Part shown: piece after piece, positions 47,613-58,352 of the stretch
Layout of the letters: every line of letters begins with the position of its first letter
How positions within the stretch are numbered: position 1 is the stretch's first letter
From: Paracyclopina nana
Lineage: Eukaryota > Arthropoda > Copepoda > Cyclopoida > Cyclopettidae
DNA length: 64,000 nucleotides
Direction of reading: 5' to 3'
Assembly (NCBI GenBank): GCA_019096065.1
Contig: JAGUCH010000001.1
Span: 6,634,001-6,698,000 of the forward strand
The notes under the pieces: model-generated
Database searches by the model: none
What the model was told of the DNA's origin: nothing
Seen by the model: the letters and a program-made list of their open reading frames with translations, nothing else
Translations under genes and position numbers: made by a program

Positions 47613-50600
47613 CTAACGTCAAAAGGTAAATATACAAAGTTGAGAACGTACGTAGTGTATATCATGCAAAATTTTTAGAGTTCTTATAGAAAAGGGCATG
47701 CAAAGTAAAAAATTAATGGAAACAAAATTCTGTCTCACTTTTGCTCTTCGAGGTTTTTTCCGGATCCGCCTCAGTTTGATCGTCTTCTTCAATTGCCAAA
47801 GCTGGATGGATGCACTTTTCGCTCGTTTCCAATTCATGTTTTTCTGGCTTGAAGTTCTCATTCAGCTGAATGTTGCTCTCACGCTTGAGAAGCTTGGATT
47901 TGCCGCGACTGATGTCAAAATGCGTATTGAGTTCCACCTCAACAGCTTTTTCTCCTTCTTTGAGCTCATCATCTGTCTCATCAGAGAGGAGCTCATCTCC
48001 GAAGATGACCATAAAGTCAATGACAACCCCATTAGTCCAACCAAATCCGGTCTGTACGTCATACTCTCCTCCTCCTCCGGCAGATCCAGTCTCATTAACG
48101 TTGTATTTTTCAAACATGTTGCAGATTTCTGCCCCATCTGGGCAGGAAAACATGGTGCCTGTCGTGTACCTTCTGGCTATGGTCAGAGCCATTTTTCTAG
48201 CTTCCTCCGATTCGGTTTTTAAGAGCCCTAAAATATGCCATAATGGAACTCGTATTGCATGGACTGGCTTCTTTTATTTAGGTTTTGTTTGGAAGCGCTA
48301 CCAGTCGGCAATGTTTACGCTTGAAAACAAATTTGGCGTTTGCTTTACATTTCTGACTCTTTGCATTAAAAAAAGTCAAAAAATGTATGCTTACAATTTT
48401 CTGTAAGTGTAACTCTCGAAGCCAAAATTATGCCAAAGTGAAACTAACCTGCAACAAGGATGTGCTGGAGGGGTGGCCATGCGTTCGGAAAGTCCCATTG
48501 CTGTCCGGATTCGTCCAGGGAAGTAGGAACTCCGCCTTTGCATCGGATAGCTCCCGTTTTGCGTAAGTAATTGACGGCCGATTTCGCGATCTTTTCTCTC
48601 TGAGCCTTATCGTAGCACTCGGCCCACAAAGGAAACAGATTTGAGGGATAGAAGTACTTGCGAGGCTTGTCGTTTTCTATGTCGTAATCGTACCAAATCT
48701 GGTCCTCCTCGTTCCACAATACAGCCGCTATTGTGTCTCCGAGATCAGAGGCCTTTTTCTGGTACTCCTCTGACTTGATGGAATCTCCAAGAAGCGAATG
48801 AAATTCCGACAGGGCAATGTAGTTCATGTACATCAATGAGTTCAAGTCCACAGGCAGGATTGAACTTGTCCTCACCTCCTTCAAGCTTCCACTGTTCTCT
48901 CCCTATAAATGGAGTCATTTCTGTTTCCTTAATTTTAAGCTGCCGCAGTCTCACCTGATTATTGATCATCCAACGAGTTGAGTAGTCCCAACCGGATTCG
49001 GCTCCAGCCTTCATATGATAGTAGAAGTCTTCCTTTTCAGCCTCTGTTTCCAGTTGCTCAGCCGTCTCAACGTCCTCCCTGTAGGACTCTGGCCTTGGTC
49101 CAGTGCCTCCAGTTCCAAAGATGAAAAGTCTGAACGTACTACCGTCCTTTTCGATCTCAACAGTCCTTCGTTGCTCCCAAAACTCTAATTCCCTCTCCAA
49201 TGTGGGCACTTGGGTCCTCAAAAATTGGACATCGGCTGTTTTGTCGATGTATTCTTTCATCATCAGGGTCAAATATGGTGGCTGAGATCTCTTTGTGTAG
49301 TAAATTCTGCCCCCATTTGGCACTAGGCCATAAGTGGAGACCATCAGGAGAAAATTCTCAATGATGCCACGCACTGTTTTGGACATGTCATAATGTAGTA
49401 ATGCCTTGACTATCCAATAGGTGTCCCAGTAGTAAAATTCTCGGAACCGACCTACAATGCGTGAAATATGAGCCTGACTGCAAACCACGAAATTGGCATT
49501 GTTACCTCCTGGAACAACGAACCCATTGGGCACGTAAATTATGGAATACAAGGAAGGGTTGTCCTTCACATCATCTTTTATCCTGCGACTTAGATCTTTC
49601 CATAGCCCTGCAATTCTTTTGGCCAGGTTCCTAAGGGCGGGTTTCCTCAGGTTTGCGATAAACTCTGGCTCGGGTGTCCAATCTTCCGGAGTCCATGGCT
49701 CCAGTTCACTTCCTTCTTCGTCAAAATGCTCTTCAACGAACTGAAATTGCGTGAGTGAATTTTAAATTTCGCGCCGATAGCTGTACATTTGTTACCTAAA
49801 GAGACTACCCGTAAATAAGAGCGGAAGAATTTGCACCTCTATGCTATTTAGAAATGAAGTAAGACCACTAAAACTTCACTTGAGTCGATTTAATAGAGCA
49901 TATAATAAAAAATCTTCTCTTCTGACATATAAGTACTTTTCGTATTAGCTATCATGTCCTTTAATGATAAGCCCATTATTATGTTCTGCCGATCTTTGTT
50001 TGAAGTTTACTTGCGTGAACGTTCACTGCTGGGGGATGTACACAAACTCTTAGCACTATATCAGCCTATTCGGACATTTTACAGCACTTTCATTCTGTGT
50101 TCATCGTCATAATGAAAAAGTCAATTGGATTATTGGCAATTACATATTTGGCTTTAGGCTTACTATCGGCTTGTCATGGAGGCAAAATATTCATGTACAT
50201 TCCTTTTTGCTCAAAATCTATGAAGATTACTTTTACGCCTCTTCTTGATGAGCTAGCAAGGTAAGTTACATTTTACTTCATTAGTACCATCAGGTCATTT
50301 TGCAGACCGACTATTTCAGGAAAGGCCATGAAGTTACTGTAGCCATGCCTTTTCTGGAGAAAAATGCAAACTACACAATCATTCAAACGGATCCCAAAGG
50401 AGATGTGTTGAAATATTTGGACAAAGTGACCAGCCCAGTTTTGGCCAAGGAGGACGTCAACCCAGCCTCTGTTTTTCCCAGGCTGCTTGAAATAGCACTT
50501 GAAATGAATGAAAATGCTTTGGCTCACCCAGCCATGAAGAGTCTGCTGAACGATCCCAATACACAGTTCGACATCGTCATCATCAGCCCGTTTCTCGCTG

Positions 50601-51942
50601 GTGAAGCTGGTTACTATTTGGCCCACCGATGGAAGGCGCCTACAGCAATTTACGTGACGGCTCAATCGCATCTTCCTTTTGTCAGTTCTGCCATGGGGCA
50701 ACCCTACAATCCGGCCTATATACCCTTTCCTGCTCTGCCTTTTGCTGGAGAAATGAGCTTTTTTCAGCGATTGCTCAACACGCTGGTCACTTTTCTGTTC
50801 GAGCACGTTTTCCGAAATATCGTCATACTTGGCCGGGTTAACGGGTTGCTTGACAAACACTTCCCGGGCGAGACAAGACCCTCGCTCCTGGATCTTGAAA
50901 GAAACACCTCGGTTGCCTTTACATTCTCACATCCACTCATTCTGGATGGAATGGCACCAATATCACCCAACTACATCCAACTCGGCATGATGAACTGTCG
51001 ACCTGGCAAACCGTTTGCCACTGGCGACAGAATTGGCGACTTGCTCGACAACTCGAAGAAGGGTGTCATTTTTGTCTCCTTTGGATCCGTGCTAAGGCCA
51101 TCACTTTTGACGGCGGAGAATCAAAAAATCCTGCTAAACATCTTTGGTCGATTTCCACAGTATGATTTCCTATGGAAGTGGGATTTGGATAGCATGGAGG
51201 GGAAACCAGATAATGTGATGCTATCAAAATGGCTGCCACAGCAAGATATTTTGGCGCATCCCAAGCTAAAAGCATTTGTCACTCACACTGGGCAATCTTC
51301 GTTCCAAGAGACACTCTGCCATCAAAAGCCAATCGTGGCCATTCCTGTTGCTGGAGATCAGATCATCAACGCTAAAGAAGCAGAGCGCCTGGGATTCGGA
51401 CTATCGAGGCCCTATCAAGACCTCAGTGAAGAAGGCCTTTACGAAGCGTTGGACAAAGTATTGCACGACCCCAAGTATGCAGAAAATGCCAAAAAATTCG
51501 GATCACTGATGAACGATCAACTCACTAAGCCTCTTGATCGTGCAGTTTGGTGGATTGAACATGTCATGCGACACCCCAATATGTATGAGGGCATTTCTCC
51601 TGTCCCCAAGCTGAGCTGGTATCAATACTTTTTGCTGGACGTACTCGCATTCTTTGCTATTGTCACATATGCAATTGTTAAAATTGTGAAAACTGTTTTT
51701 GCGAAGCTCTGCTGCAGCGGAAAGTCCAGCAGGAAAAGTAAGAAAGAATAGCTAAATTGATGAATAAAAAATCATTACCTTCTTAATCTGATCCACCGAG
51801 AGGAGCGCTCCATCTTGCTGCTGGTGCAACAAAGACTCGAAGTTTTTGATAATTTTCCCCGGAGGAAACTTCAACTTTTTGTCCACAAAAGTCTTTGAAT
51901 CTTGGTAGATTCTGGCCATTTGTACTGCTTCGAGTAATGGAC
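46392..51942 (-). CDS. Treh: Trehalase (GH37) with long C-terminal extension; N-terminal exon not certain
   Basis: Minus-strand exons: 51779-51942, 49506-49740, 48955-49451, 48449-48902, 47739-48227, 47544-47612, 47005-47284, 46392-46947; every junction is in phase (about 913 aa, N-terminus missing). It hydrolyses trehalose to glucose, and the main enzyme part is complete. Seen are PLLEAVQMARIYQDSKTFVD, signature 1 PGGRFREFYYWDTY, SGWDYSTRW with the catalytic Asp, signature 2 QWDFPNAWPP, and GGGGEYDVQTGFGWTNGV with the catalytic Glu. Normal trehalases end soon after this. Here about 420 further residues follow: acidic and Lys-rich segments, FPNVDLQNKKELIRKISG, and a beta-rich part (DDVQVTLEDDDGNPLPINDV, YTIKERVTLKDSS). 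Skipping the donor at 47738 gives a short form ending TEFCFH. The tail could instead be a separate gene starting at the ATG at 47384. A complete UGT gene lies in the 49741-51778 intron on the other strand. Confidence 0.85.
50112..51751 (+). CDS. UDP-glycosyltransferase (UGT), nested in a trehalase intron
   Basis: Two exons, 50112-50260 and 50320-51751, separated by a 59-base intron (phase 2; LDELA|RKGHEVTV), encode 526 aa, the usual animal UGT length. An N-terminal hydrophobic leader (GLLAITYLALGLLSA) targets the ER. The acceptor-binding half follows, then the UGT signature in the C-terminal half at about residues 367-410: FVTHTGQSSFQETLCHQ, then PVAGDQIINAKEAERLGFG. KWLPQQDILAHPK is also typical. 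A C-terminal membrane helix (YFLLDVLAFFAIVTYAIVK) is followed by a basic tail ending KSKKE, a KxKxx ER-retrieval signal. The enzyme joins sugar from a UDP-sugar to small lipophilic molecules on the lumenal side (detoxification, pigments, hormones); the substrate cannot be told. The stop lies only 27 bases from an antisense trehalase exon. Confidence 0.95.
51763..51768 (+). terminator. Poly(A) signal AATAAA of the UGT
   Basis: AATAAA lies 12 bases after the UGT stop. Cleavage 10-30 bases further on would fall inside the antisense trehalase exon 51779-51942, so the two mature mRNAs probably overlap slightly. Confidence 0.6.
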
Positions 51943-52235
51943 CTGTAAAATTAACATGTTAATAGGCGCTCATGGCTCTTTTTTTATAGGAAAATCTTCC
52001 TTGTCCTCCATGATTATGAAATTGACGTAAAAGAAGACTTTCCTTGCTTTGCGTGCGTCACTGAAAAGGCAATAAATTCAGTTCCCAAGTGGTATGCGTA
52101 AATCGTTTGCAAGACCCACCGACATTGAAAGCTGATATGTTTTCATTGACCTCTGAGCCCATTTGTCTTCGCGTACAGTTTGCATTTTTTTTAGGGTTGC
52201 GCGCGTAAGCGTCGTAAAAATTCGTGAACACTGAC

Positions 52236-52419
52236 ACTCATTTTTATGTTCTTGAGAACAATGCCTGATGTGGCAATCAACTACCTTGAAACAATTATTT
52301 ATTGCCTCGTTAGAATGCGACAGGTCTTGAGCTCCACTTAATTTGTGAAAATGGCCAAATCGGCCATGCAAATTCTTGAGCCAATAAAACAGTAGAATCG
52401 TGACGCAGAATGTCAGCAT
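52236..52419 (-). other. Tentative N-terminal exon of trehalase
   Basis: The minus-strand frame starting MLTFCVTILLFYWLKN has a hydrophobic leader and runs to DCHIRHCSQEHKNE, ending in a GTCAGT donor with one base over. That phase matches the exon at 51942. Trehalases normally show a signal peptide and a short Cys-x-Ile/Val-Tyr-Cys segment just before this junction, to which CHIRHC is only loosely similar. The donor is weak and the true first exon may lie elsewhere. Confidence 0.25.
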
Positions 52420-55400
52420 CTGACATCACTGCACATATGTTTAATGGTGCATAAATGACATGAGGTTGAATAAATCCTTTGTGATTCGTTTTGTTTCGTG
52501 ACGTTGTACCCTTCCAAAGACGCGACATTTTTGCCAATTTTACAATGTTCTCTGTCATGATACAAAACCACACATTTTCCACTGCTCCTAATTTATAATG
52601 ACTGGATCAGTTGGCCAACAAGGAAGTTGGGAAGTGGGAGCCAATGACGCAATTTCAGCCTAGTTATTAAAGCTACCGCATGATTTTAATATTTACGATA
52701 TCTTCCTTTTTGGCCTGAGTATCTGACGCCTAAAAAATGGATCATAACCGTAAGTTGTCATGACCCCATAATCCCTAAAGTGATGCAATGAAAATAATTA
52801 AGAATGTGAACTCATCATAGTCAGATGAGTTTCGTGAGCACTGCACTGTAGGACTTTTTTCTAGATCCGAGCCATCACGAGCGTTTCTAATGCTAATTAG
52901 GCTAGGTCGGATTCACCAAAATGCATTTTTATGAGGCCGAGTCAACCTCACGGTGAGATTGTAACTTTTTTGATTAGAAGTTCTCACGCCCAGTTGAAGC
53001 TAATCCTGAAATAGCCTACGTACGTTTTATAACTAGAGCTAACACATGACATTTGCTGGCATTGCCAAATGCCCGTGTAATGATGACCATCCCGGATCAT
53101 TAGTCATTGCTACGTAATCTGTATCATTCAAGCCCATCTAGATAGCAATGCCTCGTGATTTATAAAATGGATGGGCCTCATAATGGGCAATGTTATCATT
53201 AAGATGGATGTGGCTCCATATTAGGGTAACATGTAGAGAAATTCTACTGATTTCCATCAAAAGTTAAATTTAATTGATATCAACAGAAGGCATGCCAAAA
53301 CTCGAAGTAATTGACACATCTAATGGTCTTACCATAGCAAAAAATTCCACTGTCACAAACTGGATCTTCTGGCGCAGGTCCCAACCCCCTCTTGAGGCAA
53401 ATCTTCCTGACAGACTGATCCTCTTTGCTGGCCATGGTTTCCCGCGCAGCAGCTCCGCGAAATTTTTGAATAGCGCCGTACTGCTGGTTTCACTCAGTGG
53501 TGGTGTGCTTTAGTATATTCCAAGACAGACCCCGAGGTCATAAAGAGTCCACACGGGGCTGAAAGGAACATGCATGAAAAAACCGATGAACTACTTTCAT
53601 TATTTTCAAGGAAATCTCACAGACTTTTCCCATAATGCCTCTTGATTATGGAGACTCCCTGCCCAAAGGCACTTGAGATTTTTCGCTTCGAAGAAGTCTT
53701 TATCAATATGCATATCATAATAGTAGAGATTGCATTTTTCGATAGGTGATATTTCCAATGTGGCATTTCAATTTCTCATTTAAAAAGTGCAATAATTAGC
53801 ACAATATGCATGACTAATGCAAAATGTCATGCTATTTATTCACTTTCAATGGGACAATACCGCACGGGCTTATACTTGATGAGGATTTTTTGCCTTCTTA
53901 AATTGCGTGGCTTTTTTGCATGTTACATGCTTGCGTCGTCGCTTGAACTTTGCCACCACAAAAGTTTTAGGCTCACATCCCTTTTATGACACGTCCCATT
54001 TTGGCCCTCCATTTGGACTCAAGTGCTCGCGTTGATAGCAGAGTGGATTATTTGCATGTGAAGAAAGTCCCATAAAAAGGGGATCTCTCATGAACTTAAG
54101 GGTCAGGCTTCATGGGACAGGAGAAATTGAGCTTTGTTGTTGAGTTATTGTGGCACAGCAAGCAAACCACCAATTTATTGTTCAAACAGCTAGGGATTTT
54201 CCAGCTGTCTTAATATTTGGACATTTTGCTCTTGATCAGCGGGTGGAAATCGAAAGTGTATTTGCTCGTGGAAGAAGTGCATGCGCCCAATTATAACTGC
54301 TTCATCGCAATTTTGCGGGATCCATCATTACCACGGCTGCCGCTGTGAGAATCACTTTGAAAAGCAGAACGATGGTTGCATGGACTATTTGAGCGAGCCC
54401 CGCAATGAAATCGCCTTTTGGGTATATGCGTATGCGTAGTATCTCTAAGAGAATCACTTGCACCTCAAGTTCAAGATCAGGGATAAGTGCGCTGAGCAAG
54501 ATGATGATGATGATGCAACATGTGCCAATATTTTAGATCACCATCTCCCGATAGCTCAATAGTGATGATGGAGATGGTGCTCAAAATGAAGAATGGTAAA
54601 GATTCATCTCTCCTACGCTTTTAAAGGGGTTCATTCAAATAGGAGAAAATTGACATTTACAGTAACTTGCGCAAGATTCCTTGTGCGATGGTGCACAATG
54701 AGCTTTGGGAATTGATTATTGTTTTCCTAGCTTCTCCTTCATCATTATTAACAACGATAATGTACCGCTTTAAGGAGAAGCAAACTTTCTTGAAATCTGA
54801 CGTCCGGTGTATTGCCTATTACACTTTTAAATGCGTAAAAAGATCGCCACTGCTGCTGTTCCTCATAGCGTTTGGAGGACACTTGTCTAAAAATGATGAT
54901 GAATCGTCATTTTCACCATCATCAGGCAGCAAGCTCGCTGCTGTCCGGAAGGAAGGAACAAACAAATTGCGGCTACCATTGCGTGAAGAAAAAACAGATT
55001 TCACCATGGGAAAATGGCCCAAAGCCATATTGCTCCAAAATGATTGTCTCAGCAGTGCATTGTTTTTTCTGCTTCGATTAGGCCGTAAAATAATTGCAGC
55101 TTGCACTGTCCTGGACGGTCTTCAATACATAAAATTTCCCCTCAAAGATTCCGAAGAGCAATAATTCCTAGTACAAATGATGAGCTCGAAATTGTTTTTG
55201 TATCAGCAGGGAAACTTCATCAGCATCCCTCCACTCGCTAATGTACCTCATACTTAACAAATACGCTAAGAAGCCTCTGGCTACTTTAAATGCGACGCTT
55301 TGAAAAACAATTAAGAAAATGTCCTCCGGATGTGATAAGTACGCCTTAAAGTGCCACACCTCGCAGCAGTCTACGATCGTTTTGATTTCACTTTAATATC

Positions 55401-58352
55401 CCTGTCAATCGGTCAAACTGACAACAAATCTTTATGGAAAAAAATGGATACAAGTGAAATTATTATGCCGCGAGTCTTGTGTTTGTGGAGCAGAAAAAAA
55501 GTTTGCCAATTCTGCTCTCGGGGGTGAAATCATGTACGAATGTTCGAAAATTAAGAGGGTGTGGATAGTGTGTGCACTCACCGAGGAAAGTATAGAGTTT
55601 GCTTGTGAACTTCGGAAGTCGTGTGGGGGAACTGAGACCAACACCTACAAGCTAAAGACTGAGAGGTTAAGCGAAGTTGTTGCCTGACTGCGACAAGGTT
55701 ATGTATGCGTTTTCGTCACGTGATCACAAAAAGAGCGCAAGTGTTGTTTTCAAAACTCTCAGTTCGTACTGCGTGAGCCAAAAGGAACGCATAGTCTTTT
55801 AAGACAGTCTAGTACTAACTAGCTGCTTGAAAAAGACTTGACTTGCTACTTTCTGGGCCATGGATTTGCTCAGGATGACCACATGTGCAGCTTTTAAAGT
55901 AGTAGTCATTACATTGCTTATAGAATTTATGCATAGCCAATTCGACATTTTTCAAATGAGTTTCTGAAATAGTGGACTTTGAAAGACTTCTTCATTCAAT
56001 TTTATGCCCTGATGCAAATGAACTCCCTTCTATTTTAGAATGCAATTTTCGAAGGACGTTTATGGCAATCTCAAATTGACTCATGCGAATAAACCCTCTA
56101 ATTCGTCTCGTCTTCCGCTAATCTTTTATTAATCCTCCATTTTTGCCTACAACTCATAATCATATATTAGCTTACAGCCTTGAACGTTGAACCTGCTATG
56201 ATGGGTAAATTGAGTTATTGGAAAAACTGGCGTGTGAAGGAAATTTTCGGGTCCCTCAATTCAGCAATCTTCGCACAAATTAGGGTAAAGTTATCAAACA
56301 GTTTCTTTGCACAACGGCCAAGTGACGCTCGATTGCTTTATAAGTGATTTGATTGCAACAAAAAAGTGGCCCGTCCTTAAAAATAAGGCGCATGAAACTG
56401 GAAGGAATGTTAGATGGTCGCACCTTAAATATTTGAAGCTGTCAGAATATTGTACCACGTCATAGCTGGACCTATCGACTTGATTGGCATGATTATTGAA
56501 ATATAGCTTGGAGCCATTGCAATATCTGCACTAATTACTTTTTACCAGGTGAGTTGCAATCGTATTGCTGGATTGTAATCTAGTAGATACAAATCACATC
56601 CTTACTTCAAGGTAACTCCAATATTTCGTCACCGCTAACTTTTTTAATGAAAAAATTTGATCTGTCTGGTCGGGCGTAAACCTAAAGGCAAACGTACCAT
56701 CCTGTCATTCAATTGCTCAAGTGGAAAAATGGTAAAGCTAATGCCATTTCCGTAATACTCTGGCAATTTGGAGGATCAGGAATTACTTATTTTTGCCACA
56801 AAAAAATAAGTTCCTTTTTTCAGGCATAGTTCAATTGGCCATTGAATTCCGACTCTAATCAGCCACGTCGTAAATTCCGGTTATAGCCATTTTTATTACG
56901 AGACTGTAATTGAAATTCAATTGCTCCTAGAATGAAGTGTCAAATATGCCTGAAAAAATGCCCAGAAATTTAGCCAAACTATGAGTGACATGCAATGCTT
57001 TTTATTCTTGGATAATTTATGGCAGAAACTGGGTCAAATTCCTACGTTATTGTTTTTCATCTAAGTGCATGTTCAAAGCGAAAATCGAGACCAAAAATGT
57101 AATTTATTGGCATTCAAGGCGAAGTTACATGCTTTGATTTTTGCTCGGAACTTCACACAGTTACACTTTGCAACCTTTTGCAATTTTTTAACTAAGTCTG
57201 CGGTTTTTAGGAGGCATTATGACTTTTTTGTAATGTTCTTACAAAGCTAACAAGGATAATTATGAAAAACACTATTACGACAACCTTCACCGTGATTGAT
57301 GTCGATTACAATTAGCGGAAATGGCTCAATTGCGTGTTTTCTTTCCTTAAATGCCCGGCTTTTCTTAAGCCTTGTTTCTACATTAACAAGGAAATTTCAA
57401 CTTTTGATATTTCCCTCAAAGCTTTTGTCACAAAAATGATTTCAATAATATATATCTTGCTGGTGTAGATTTTTAGACAGGTTGGACGAAGCCGTATTGT
57501 TGCCTCAGGGCGTAACAATTTCACCTATGTTCTCGCAACCTCTTTTTTGTGCACCTATCATGTTTCGTTCATCATAAAATAAACTAGAAGTTATCAACAG
57601 CGTTTAACACACTCAGAAGGGAAATTGCTATATACTCGTTTCCAATAAGGTACTCATGCAGCAACCATCTGTTAAGGGAGGCAATTAATTGGCAAAAATG
57701 GCTGACTCGCATTTACGAAATCTAGGAAAGCAAGATAACTAAGATGACAAAGTTAAAAAGTTGAAAGGATTATAGTAAAATTAATAGTGTTCTCAAGAAC
57801 ATAATTAAAAACGTCTCCATGACGCATGCACTAAGCCTTGGTGATGCATGGAGTTGTAGTAAAAGTATTTCTACAATTGAGAGAGCCTAGTAATATTGCT
57901 TGCTGTGCTCTTGAACAACCACAGAAAGGAAACAGGGCACTTTTCAGCTTGTACCTGCTTTCACGGCATTGTATCATACCGCTTTAACACATTGGCCCAA
58001 AAGCAAAATAACGATACTGCTTCAATGTTTCTGTTGCGACAAAATTCTTGATTTGAACCTCAAGTAGTGTATTTAACTTGAAAAATGGTTTATATGGGCC
58101 TTGGATAAAAACATTGTATCAGTTGCATCAGGAGGGTTTTAGAAGAAGAAGAAGAAGAAAATCAATGATATCACTTAAAGGACCTACTTTTCGCATCAAT
58201 CTACTAACTTCTGGTGGAAGGCTCTCTCCTAACTTTTGAAAAAGCTTCGACCACTGTGGCGCAGTGCTCTTCCCGTGGGAAAAAGCAGCGCACTTTTTAG
58301 AAAGCCTGCTCAGTCCACGGTTATCGATACAAACATATATCATTCACGTATA
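52420..58352. other. Intergenic stretch without a recognised gene
   Basis: No family motif, RNA gene or repeat family recognised. A 165-codon plus frame at 54667-55164 is the only unusually long one. Short simple repeats are present: (GAT)n at about 54498-54518 and (GAA)n at about 58141-58160. Confidence 0.4.
54667..55164 (+). CDS. Unrecognised 165-codon frame
   Basis: An open frame begins MRKIPCAMVHNELWELIIVF and ends FPLKDSEEQ. It has some hydrophobic stretches but no signature I know, no visible splice partners and shorter competing frames on the other strand (95 codons). It may be chance, a lineage-specific gene or an old insertion. Confidence 0.15.
   Translation: MRKIPCAMVHNELWELIIVFLASPSSLLTTIMYRFKEKQTFLKSDVRCIAYYTFKCVKRSPLLLFLIAFGGHLSKNDDESSFSPSSGSKLAAVRKEGTNKLRLPLREEKTDFTMGKWPKAILLQNDCLSSALFFLLRLGRKIIAACTVLDGLQYIKFPLKDSEEQ

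Noticed and set aside
47698-48406. Plus-strand frames of 174 and 178 codons
   Set aside because: Opposite strand of the trehalase C-terminal catalytic exon, which carries GGGGEYDVQTGFGWTNGV.
50261-50319. UGT acceptor at 50305 (TTTTGCAG)
   Set aside because: It shifts the frame. The acceptor at 50319 restores LDELARKGHEVTV, the family sequence.
50273-50860. 195-codon minus-strand frame
   Set aside because: Antisense shadow of the UGT coding exon; no motif.
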